From the NCBI GenBank assembly GCA_964035575.1, contig OZ037928.1, positions 310,001-374,000 on the forward strand: a DNA stretch of 64,000 nucleotides. Direction: 5' to 3'. The notes under the pieces are model-generated. The model worked only from the letters and a program-made list of their open reading frames with translations. It did not search any database and was not told the DNA's origin. Each line of letters starts with the position of its first letter. Positions within the stretch are counted from its first letter, which is position 1. The DNA comes from Rhynchopus sp. YZ270_cl-10. Lineage: Eukaryota > Euglenozoa > Diplonemea > Diplonemida > Diplonemidae. A program made the translations under genes and the position numbers. Shown in pieces: positions 50,362 to 59,707 of this stretch.

Positions 50362-53037
50362 CACGGTGGCCCATTCCTACCCTTAGGGTAGGGTCCGCGG
50401 GGGGTACCCCATGGGGTACCCCATGGGGTACCCCCCAGACTACCCCCGGGGGTACCCCCTGGGGTACCCCGCGCGGACCCTGACTGGCACTGGGGGTACA
50501 CAGGTACACAGGTACACAGGTACACAGGTACACAGGTACAGCCAGAGTGCCAGAGTCAAGGGTCCGCGCGGGGTCCGCCCCCCGATGACATAACGAAGTA
50601 TCGCTTGAAAATACCGTTCAATATATGTTGCTTGGTGTGCATGAAGTAGCACACACAAGGTATATCAAACGATAAATCAATCAGATAAACGTTACATCAT
50701 CGGAAAATTGTTGGCACCGCCCCCCTGTCTTCGTATTTATTACCCCGTCGACAGGCCAAACAGCGTTGGGCTCAGAAGAAGCAGTGCAAGACAGTCACTG
50801 GGGATCAACATGAGAACCAACTCCCAACAACACAGGCTACCGAAGTAGCAGGTGGGGTGTTGCGGGTGTTTGGGGTGAGAAAATCGATTTTGGTAAGTTG
50901 CAGCAGAACATTCTTAAGTTCGCACTAGTCGAGAGAGGCTTACCCGCTGCAGTGAAGCAGTGCACCCATTTAAGGGTGGAGAAGCGTGACACGCACATAC
51001 AAGTATGTACGTTACTTCAACAAAGGCTGAATTCTGGTAATTCTAAGGGATGTGAATTCAGCCACCACGCAGGTAGTGTTTTAAGGTTCCTCGCTTTGTG
51101 CTGCACAGCGGACTCATGACACAAAGGAGTTGCCCCCGCTCTCTTTCGCGCAAACTTAAGAAAATTCTGAAGTAACTACAACCTGGCGTGCGGGTACAGA
51201 TGCATTGCTTTGTTCTTTCCTCAAAGTCATGTGTGATCTCTCGGGTCTGTACTAAAGTCAGTGTTTAGATAAGCATCCACTTGACTCGTTCTAACAACCG
51301 TTGAAATCTAGAACAAAACAATACACTGCCCCTTCTCACACCAAGCCGCCATGCTTCAAGAGCATGCCCTGGGCAAAAATTACTGTGACAAAAATTGGTT
51401 TTCTGGGGGAACGCGATATTTTCTTGTGCCTACTGTAGTCCTCCGCAAGAGCAGAGGACAGACTTTCCGGATCCCGAAGTCGAATTTTTTGCACTAGCTA
51501 TGCTCCCTGGGTTAATGGCTATAGCAGTGACTGACTAAGAGTTTCATAATAATTGGGGCGGTCTATGGGGTGGGTTAATGGAAAAATTGGTTTAAAAACC
51601 CAACTTTTGCGGTCCCCACCCGGTTTGCAATAATTGCACCAGCTCTTCCATCGGCACTGTTTCGCTGTCACGATGAAGGGTCGTCGGTTCGGGTACCTGT
51701 TGAGAGAAATTGAGTGCAAAAGTAGAGACTACAACAAAAAAAATCAAACAAACAAACAAGAAGCCGCTCCGTACCTCTTCCATGCAAAAAAGAAAGTAAA
51801 AGACTGCCCTTCCTCAGTCCGGAAGTAGCACCTCATCCGGTTCCCTGACGTAAAAGAGTTGTAGAGGTTACGAGATGCCATGATAAAAAAGTAAAAGTGA
51901 CAATTTTGACAATAAAAATATGCTTCGATTTACATCCGAGCGGGACAAAGGCGAAAAGGGGGAGCGGGGGGGTGTAAAAACCGGGGCTTAAAAACATACC
52001 TTGCAGCACTCGCTCGGCCTACTCTCCAGGTACGAGAACATCACTGCACGAACAATCCCACTGATACTGATACCTGCATTCTATTTGTTGCCACATGGTA
52101 AAAATGACCAAAACTTCGACCAATTTTTTTTCTCTTCACAATTTGCTCATTGAGGCTTTGTATTTTTTGGGCCATTTATGACCCACCACGCCCGATTTTG
52201 GGCGAGAAGAAAAAAAAATTTGGGTCAAAAATCGACGCGTCTTTGGTAAAATCACGACTTTTCGGGCGCGAAACCACGTTTTAGACCCCCACAGATGCTC
52301 AAAAGTGCCAAATTTTGCTTTTAATGGCCTCAAAGGATCACGGGAGCACCCCTCGTAATTACGAGGGCTCCCCACGCCGTGACGTCGTCATTGCGCGCGT
52401 AATTTCCCACGTATGCGGGCGTGGTTGGTCATAAAATGGCCCAAAAACCCCAAACAAAACCTCAGATTGACCAAATCGAGGAAAAATTGTCAAGTCGAAA
52501 TTTCAGCCAAAATACGGTCATTTTGGTTATACCCCGCGGTGTATGCAGTAGCTAGAACACGTACACAGCTAAGTTCCTAAGCGATTTCCTTCACATTTTT
52601 CATGAAAAATTGGTCAAAATCGACTTGTCTTTGGTAAAAAAACCACGAAAAATCGGCTGCGCAAAACCACGTTTTAGACCCCCACAGATGCTCAAAAATG
52701 CCAATTTTTGCTTTTAATGGCCTCAAATCGTCGAAATTAGGCCTATACAGGGCAAAAAAATTTTTTTGAGAGTCCCTTTCCCTGGGAGGCAATAGCCACC
52801 GGGTGTGCAGGGGGTACCCCGGGGGGTACCCCCCAGGGGGTACCCCTCGGGGACCCCAAACCCCCCAAAGGGTACCCCGCGCGGACCCTACCCAACCCTG
52901 TGGGGTACCCCCTGGGGTAGCCCACGCGAGGGGGTACCCCCCGCGGACCCTACCCTGTGTGGTACCCTACCCTGCGGGGTACCCCTTTTGGGGGTACCCC
53001 CGGGGGTACCCCCAAAAGGGTCCGCTGGGCCACCGTG
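50362..53037. mobile_element. T4: non-autonomous element with GGGGTACCCC arrays
   Basis: The ends are CACGGTGGCCCA at 50362 and its near-inverse TGGGCCACCGTG at 53037. The flanking duplication is TA (50360-50361, 53038-53039). Palindromic GGGGTACCCC arrays lie at 50395-50585 and 52805-53020, with GGTACACA units near 50500-50540. Block B follows the left array (50586-51540) and block A precedes the right array (52590-52801). No gene. It lies in the large intron of the ankyrin-TPR gene, inside an older retroposon. Confidence 0.88.
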
Positions 53038-53362
53038 TAGTGTAGACACCCGAGGATGAACTCCACCTTTTTTTTTGTAAATGGTGTACCAAAGGGGGGG
53101 TATCGACAGGTCCTTGACAGGCCCTTTGACATTTCATTGACCGGACTTCGGGAACACTAAATTAAAATAGAAACGTAACACTCACGATAAAAACCCATAG
53201 AAGAAACCCACCCGAGGATGAACTCCACCATTATTTTATTTTTATTTGAAAAATTGATGATGTGTAGACACCTCGGCTTTTTTTTTATCGTGTGAACTCC
53301 GCACATATTTTTTTTTTATAATTTCATTCCCCCCCCCACACCCCTCCCCCTTCTTTTTCCAT
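53038..53362. other. Intron remainder of the ankyrin-TPR gene
   Basis: Contains two GAGGATGAACTCCACC repeats (53053 and 53213), a diverged 70-bp MITE (53082-53158) and a GAAACGTAACACTCACGATA block (53163). Confidence 0.5.
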
Positions 53363-54415
53363 ACATATAAGCGGCCGCTCTGTTCGCATAGTTAGCTGCC
53401 TGCGACGGGCATATCGCCACCGCCATCGTATACCACTTGACCGCCACCTTCGTATCACCGCCCCGATACGCTACATTCCCCTTTTCCTTCGCCTCTCTAG
53501 CAGCCGCTTCGGTCGCTTCACGCGCCTCGCCCCCCTCCTCCTCCTCCTCCCCTCCCCCCGCTTCCGGATCCTCCCCCGCAGGCGTTCTCCCCAACCTATC
53601 TAATATGTTCCGGTAATCTGCGGGGTCGACGTGAGGTGCAGGAAGACTTGCTAGAAGAGATGAGACAGCCTCGCGGAGCTCAGCTTTTTCGACCAAACCT
53701 GTACAGGGAAGCTTCGCCGTGGTGAGTGCGCGCTTCATGAGGGTGATGGACCAATCGGAAGGGTCGGTGGAGCGCAGGGTCGCCTCGATGTTGTGTGCGG
53801 TGATGAGAGCGGTCAGTTGCTTGGTGAGGCCTGTCTGGGAGACCTCCTGCGGAAGGTCTCCGCAACAGTCAATGAGGGTCACATCAGCGCCTGCCTGGAG
53901 AAGGGTCTTGAGAGTGCCTGGTTGTCCATTGGAGCAGGCAGAGTGGAGCGCTGTGGACCCGCCTTTGTTTTGCGCGTCGATTTCGGCACCATGTGTCAAA
54001 AGCCAAACCAAAATCCGTTCGTTTCCTCGCGCTGCAGCCCAATGCAATGCGGTGGAGCCAATAAACCCATAGCTGGTTCCACCTCCACGGTACCATAGAA
54101 GCTGCGGGCAAAGGTCGTACTGTGTGTAAATGATTGATTATTTGAGTTTGCGCCTCTTCAGGAGAAAAAAGAGGATGTAGAAAAAGCTACTGAGGCATAC
54201 CAAGTCTTTCATGGTAACAAAGTCGGAGCTGCGGACTGCGTCGAACCAACGTTTGCCGACCTGTGTTTTTTTGTGTTGTGTGTGGTGTTGTGGCTAGAAT
54301 TTTTTGACTTTTTCCCCCTCCAAAGAACCCTTTCACATACATCCCGATCCACACCACTTCTGTCTCGCGGCATGAAACGTGCCAGGCGGTGTTCGCATTC
54401 CTCTTCTGTTTCCAT
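53363..54415 (-). CDS. Ankyrin-TPR-zinc protein, first two exons
   Basis: Exon 2 (54119 to about 53363) encodes ankyrin repeats (GSTALHWAAARGNERILVWL, GGSTALHSACSNGQPGTLKT), a helical region (LMKRALTTAKLPCTGLVEKA) and a TPR start (AKEKGNVAYRGGDTKVAVKW, NYANRAAAYM). The frame is open upstream to a good acceptor (ACACAG|TAC). A short ATG exon (54415-54341, METEEECEHRLARFMPRDRS) with donor GAT|GTATGT joins it in phase 0; this first exon is inferred. Ankyrin-TPR proteins are usually scaffolds or co-chaperone-like adaptors. The downstream donor GTATGG at about 53363 does not match the phase of the apparent last-exon acceptor, so one boundary is misplaced. Confidence 0.7.
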
Positions 54416-55314
54416 TGCTCTACGCTACTCTACTTTGTCTGATGCTTTGTGCAGTATGCCTCTGGGCCTCCTATCTCATGTGTGTCCTAAGGCAACTATA
54501 GTGTAATTCCTGCCGTGGTGATTTGTTGCCCACTCTGGGTGAGTGTTTTGAAGGGAAAAAAAACCAGATACTTACCTACTTGTTGGATTTTCTATTGGTC
54601 TGGTTTCTAAACACACTTTGTGCAGAGAGGGGGGGAAAAAGGCAGGTGTGTGAGTAGGGCAAGAGGGAATGCGTTTCTTTCTCAGCTTCGACGGAGTTGA
54701 GGATCCGTGTCTAACGTACGGGGGGGAGGTGTTTTTGGAGAGAGAGAGAGGAAGCTGGTAAGAAAGAAGAAAACATTGCTTCTGATGGTTCTACCTGTTT
54801 TTCGTAACAAAGCAATAACAACGCAAGCTGCACTCACGACAAAAAAAGTTGGGTTCTGCATAAGAACAAAGAGGGGTCCGCACAGCAGACCAAACGCATT
54901 TTTTTTCACCCCAACCCTCTGAATCGGTCGATTGCCTATTCATTGCTATCTCATTGTCCCATGATGACATCCCCAGCCATGATGGCCTCTCTACAGCTCC
55001 GCTACACATCTTTATTACTGTCGGTTATCGCGTTGCAAACAAAAAAAGAGAATAATAACACAGAAAGCACACACGTGACACTCGGGGTATTAGGGGTTCA
55101 AAAAATCACACCCCAATTTGAAAAGAAAAAAGAAAATCTCAATAGCACAACACAAAAAGCGAGACAAAATAAAAAAACTCGAAGTTTTCCAACACGCTGA
55201 TCACACAAAAAACGACATCACATTTTTTGTTGTTTTCTGTGGGAGAATACAAGTACGTTCTATGCACCTAAAAAGAAAGTGAAGTTGAGAAACTTTAGTA
55301 CAAAAAAATAGAAT
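54416..55314. other. Intergenic, no gene seen
   Basis: Mixed-composition DNA with short lysine-rich open frames; no domain or repeat recognised. Confidence 0.4.
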
Positions 55315-55324
55315 GCATGACCGA

Positions 55325-55465
55325 CCCGCAAACCCGCAAACCCGCGGTTTGCGGGTTTACAAAATAGTATTTCATCATAATATTATGCAATCAATAAATT
55401 GATAGTATTTGGTGAGGGATCAACAAAAATGTTCCCCTCTTCACAATAGAAGGGTTTGCGGGTTT
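55325..55465. mobile_element. 141-bp MULE-like MITE
   Basis: Flanked by the 10-bp direct repeat GCATGACCGA (55315-55324 and 55466-55475). The ends carry ACCCGCAAACCC and its inverse. Duplications of 9-11 bp are typical of Mutator-like elements. Confidence 0.78.
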
Positions 55466-55581
55466 GCATGACCGATCCTAGTGTGGCTGACGACGGTTTT
55501 GACTCTAGTCTGACTTTGTGCAATGACAATGAGAGGTGTAGTTATAGGTGGGAGGCTCTTCAACAAAATGAAATACCACTA

Positions 55582-55671
55582 CTAGTGTGGCCTGACGACC
55601 CCCAAAATAGCAGAACGTAGCAGAAAAATAGCACAAAAAAAAAAAAAAAAATAGCACCTCCCTTCACACCA
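55582..55671. repeat. MITE of the GTGTGGCTGACGACCCC family, copy 1
   Basis: GTGTGGCCTGACGACCCCCA, AATAGCAG units, ending CCTTCACACC. Other copies are at 55861-55988 and 61783-61868; 55488 has a solitary left end. Confidence 0.7.
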
Positions 55672-55860
55672 GATACTGTGTCTCTCGTTGCTTAGTCACC
55701 TGGAAAAAAGAAAGGCGCCACTCTTCTCGCCACAGAGAGAACAACAAATTATATTAAACCCTAAATAAGAACATGAAAAAAAGAGGGTTTATTCGCTCGA
55801 ACTGAAAATATAGGAAAAAACGTGAGAAAACAAAACCAATGAGTCCAAAACAAAGAGAAT

Positions 55861-55988
55861 GGTGTGGCTGACGACCCCAAAATAGCAGAAAATAGCAGAA
55901 AGTAGCACAAAATAGCACCACCTTCAGCCGCACCAAAAAATCCAGATGCCCAGAATAGCAGAAAATAGCACCCCCTTTCAGCCACACC
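55861..55988. repeat. MITE of the GTGTGGCTGACGACCCC family, copy 2
   Basis: GGTGTGGCTGACGACCCCAA to TTTCAGCCACACC, with an extra internal end (CTTCAGCCGCACC at about 55922), suggesting one copy inserted in or fused with another. Confidence 0.78.
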
Positions 55989-56275
55989 AGAGAAGTTGAA
56001 AAGTGCAAAACGCCTCACCGTTCATCGGCGGATGCAGAGCACTGGCCAAACAAAATGCACACGAGTGGGATGGTTTGCATGCAGGTACATGAGCATGGCC
56101 CCAGAACGAGGGAGGGAGGGGCAGGGAGAGCAGGGACTGGAAGGGGGCCCGGGAAACGGAGGGGGGTGATATCCTCAGGGGGGGGATAGCTGATAACAAC
56201 GTAGAGAAGAGTAACGAAGAGATTCGGTTTTGTGTGTTGTGTCAGCCTGGTAGGGGAGGGGGGGGAATTACTCTG

Positions 56276-56420
56276 CACGACGGTGAAGTAACGGGTGTTA
56301 CAAGTGGAGTTACAGTAAACTTTTGTTACATGTAACCCACTTGTAACTCACTTGTATCGGTTTTTCACTTGTAACGTTACTAGTAACTTCACTTGTAATG
56401 TACTATACTTCACCGTCGTG
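56276..56420. mobile_element. T5: 145-bp MITE with CACGACGG ends
   Basis: CACGACGGTGAAGTA and its exact inverse TACTTCACCGTCGTG, flanking duplication TG (56274-56275, 56421-56422). The interior is almost only GTTACAAGTG / CACTTGTAAC repeats. Confidence 0.9.
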
Positions 56421-56487
56421 TGGGGGGGGATTCAAAGAAAAGTTGACTTGCAGTCCTACAATCCATTTTCGTGGTTTGTATCTGATA

Positions 56488-59282
56488 CACGGCGGGGTCC
56501 ACACACCCGAGGGTCCGTAAATTTTACGGACCCTCTTTACGGACCCTCAAGTGCGGACCCGGGTCCGTAATTACGGACCCTAGGGTCCGTAATTACGTAC
56601 CCTAGGGTCCGTAATTACGGACCCTAGGGTACGTAATTACGTGGTCTAAGGTGGGAAATCACTGTTTGGATGTGTGACTGCTGGTCGAAAAGCCCTGGGA
56701 GCAAACCGAGTGGTACACAGGTACCACATGATAGACCATGATCATGTGGGCCTATCCCAAGTTACATACCGAAAAAAGTCGTGAGCTCGGTTAGTTGTCA
56801 AAGACGTCTTCCACCATGCACTGAGGAGATAATGATCCAACAATTTACAAGAAAGATTACTTAACCTACTGCTGGAAATTGCCAGGTCGTAGTAACACAC
56901 AAAGTGTGCCTCCGTTCGGGAAGACCGGATATTCTAGAGACCAAAAAGGCCTCAAGAATATCTTCCGGTAGTCAAGGTATAACCGAGTGAACGGCCCAAG
57001 ACCCCCGTGGAGAAGTTAAATGTTGTAATGCTATCAAGTAGAAACTGCGAACACTGTCTTACCCTCCTCAATACATGGTGGAATATTTCTTTGACAACAA
57101 ACCGACGCAAAATTTACCACCAGACCCTGTCTTCGTGCACCTTCGGTGCAACGCTGCAGACAGGCCAAACTGCGTTGGACTCAGAGGAATGCCTGCTGTG
57201 CAGTGTATCAATGAGAACCAAGTCCCAGCAACAAGGGGCGCCTTTTGGCGGGCGTTGTTGAGGGTGTTTGGGGTGCAAAGTTTTCCACAATTTTGATGCG
57301 CGGGTACAGAAGTGTTGTCTTGTTCTTTCATCTTTAGGAATGTAAATGTCAATCGCGTTTAACTACCACTAGGGCTTGTTCAGTGAACCCACAAGGGGTC
57401 GAAGGGGGTTGGTTATCCCATAGCTATCAAAGGTTGTGTCGACCAGGCTAATCCACTATGTTACGCTGTACGTTGTTAAATCCGAAGAAATAACACTTTA
57501 GCAGCCGCAGGAAGTTTGTTAAAAAGAGTGCCTCACGCTACACAAACCACCACCCGCGATTGACTTAGATGTTATAACAAAGAGAATTCAGAACAAAACA
57601 ACACCCTGCCCCATACACACTAAATTGTCATGCTTCAAGAGCATGCCTGGGCCAAAATTACTGTTGACCAAAAAGGCAACAAGACCACCCACAAGGAGTG
57701 TGAATTGTGCACTGGTTTTCTGGGGGAACGCAATATTTTCTTGTGTCTAGTCCTCCGCAAGCAGAGGACAGACTTTCCGGAAGGTTTCCAAAGTCGAATT
57801 TCTTGCACTAGCTATGCTCCCTTGGTTAATGGCTATAGCAGTGACTGACTAAGTGTACCCACCCCCCTCCACCCAGATCTTCGTCCGCAAACTCAGAATA
57901 GATTGATGCGGGTAGATTTTGAGTTGTTGAATGTCGGACCGCGGTGAAGCTTCTCATCGCAATCGCGGGTGCAGTTCAGACTTCACGATCCTGTATAAGT
58001 GTAAATGTGGGGTGTGATTAAGTTATGGTATACAAACGTAGTAGTCGGGAAAGGTGAGGTTAATAAAAAAGGCTATTTATTGCCGTGAAATAAGATAGAT
58101 TTTTTCCACGCTACAGGTCGAGAGAGTGACCTGCTGCACAAATGGTTCGAGTGAAGCGAGGTGAATTATGTGAAGCAGGTAACGAGCGCCTGTGGAACCA
58201 AATAGAAACGTAACACTCATCACACGATAAAACCCATGGGAGAGGTTGTGGTGAAACGCACACACCTCGACCTGAGGAGTGGCTCTGCAGCGCGGTTCGT
58301 CCCCAGAACCGCAAGTGTGTTCAAAATGCTTTGTTTCTATTTCCTCCTTCATGTCATGAGGTGACACAAAATGATTGGTGCGTAAAAAAATAGCTATTTA
58401 ATAGTGTGAACATTACGCGTTTATTTCGAGTTGAAAACACGAACAAGTTGAAATATGCGGCATTTTTTTGTTCAATCTTCACTAGTAACTGAAAGTTAAA
58501 CATAATTACATACCTTGTCTTCCCCGTAACCTGCGCCTTCGCTGCTTTTAAGGTGCTTTCTCTGGGTGCCCAGTACCCAGTACCCAGTACCCAGTACCCA
58601 GTACCCAGTACCCAGTACCCAGTACCCAGTACCCAGTACCCAGTACCCAGTACCCAGTACCCAGTACCCAGTACCCAGTACCCAGTACCCAGTACCCAGT
58701 ACCCAGTACCCAGTACCCAGTACCCAGTACCCAGTACCCAGTACCCAGTACCCAGTACCCAGTACCCAGTCACAGGTACACAGATACACAGGTACACAGG
58801 TAAAACCCGTTAAAATTGTGTGTGAAAGTTAAAAATAGCTATATTTGCATTTCATTGAGGACACATAGGCCCACCAAGGGCAATTTTGTGATGTCAAAAA
58901 AATTTTTTTTTCGGCCCAAAAATTGACTTGTTTTCGGTAAAACCCACTAAAAATTGTGGTACTCTAAACTGCGTTTTAGACCCCCACAGATGCTCAAAAG
59001 TGCCAAATTTTGCTTTTAATGGCCTCAAATCGTCGAAATTAGCCCTAAACGGGGGCAAAAAAAAATTTTCGAGAGTCCCTTTCCCTGGGAGGCTCCGTAA
59101 TTACGTACCCTAGGGTCCGTAATTACGGACCCTAGGGTCCGTAATTACGGACCCTAGGGTACGTAATTACGGACCCTAGGGTACGTAATTACGTACCCTA
59201 GGGTACGTAATGACACTCCGTAAAGAGGGAGTGTCCTAACATGCCGTTTTACGGACCCTCGGGGTGTGCGGACCCCGCCGTG
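56488..59282. mobile_element. T6: non-autonomous element with GTAATTAC arrays
   Basis: The ends are CACGGCGGGGTCC and its inverse. The flanking duplication is TA (56486-56487, 59283-59284). Arrays of GGGTCCGTAATTACGGACCC lie at 56535-56645 and 59095-59210. Diverged block B at 57135-57855, block A at 58880-59094. The interior also holds a CCCAGTA microsatellite (58568-58770) and a segment shared with the F-box upstream region (58192-58375). No gene. Confidence 0.88.
58568..58770. repeat. CCCAGTA heptamer microsatellite, about 28 units
   Basis: Perfect tandem CCCAGTA, passing into ACAGGTACACAGATACACA at the right. Open frames through it are artefacts. Confidence 0.95.
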
Positions 59283-59392
59283 TACATGCTAACCCCGTGC
59301 CCTGACAGCACTGAGGGGGAGGGGGGGGAGTGTCTGCAGATACATGATCATCACGCTGGATCGTTTAGCAGAGCAAAGTGAAATACACTTTT

Positions 59393-59451
59393 TGGTGCTT
59401 TCGGAAGTCGGTCAACGACCTGTCAACTATCGACCCCTCCCGGAGCCACCA
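59393..59451. repeat. MITE with TGGTGCT ends, second copy
   Basis: TGGTGCTTTCGGAAGTCGGT to CTCCCGGAGCCACCA, the reverse orientation of 24757-24826 with about 11 bp fewer. Confidence 0.75.
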
Positions 59452-59599
59452 CTTTTGATATGCCTTTTCTTTTTTCCAGTCACCAGCAAAGGGACCACGT
59501 GGTTTTGACGCATCTAAAACAACAACAACGAACGCTGAAGGAAAACAAAAACAAAAACAAAAACAAAAAACTTTGACTTGACTTGAAAATACAACAGCC

Positions 59600-59700
59600 C
59601 ACCTCGTGAACAAACTCATCACCAAGGACTTCATACTCTCTGGGGCCTCTGTGTACGCACCAACACCTCCTCCCCTCCCTCCTCCTCCTCCCCCTCTCCC
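59600..59700 (-). pseudogene. Partial duplicate of the POT transporter gene
   Basis: The minus strand repeats AYTEAPESMKSLVMSL from the transporter (59943-59990) just downstream of the gene's own stop, preceded by a polyglycine-coding tract and followed by unrelated sequence. It is a small tandem duplication, not a gene. Confidence 0.75.
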
Positions 59701-59707
59701 CTTTTGC

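Noticed and set aside
58553-58832. Tyr/Gly/Val- or Pro/Ser/Gln-repeat proteins
   Set aside because: These are translations of the CCCAGTA microsatellite in several frames, with no initiation context or flanking coding sequence.
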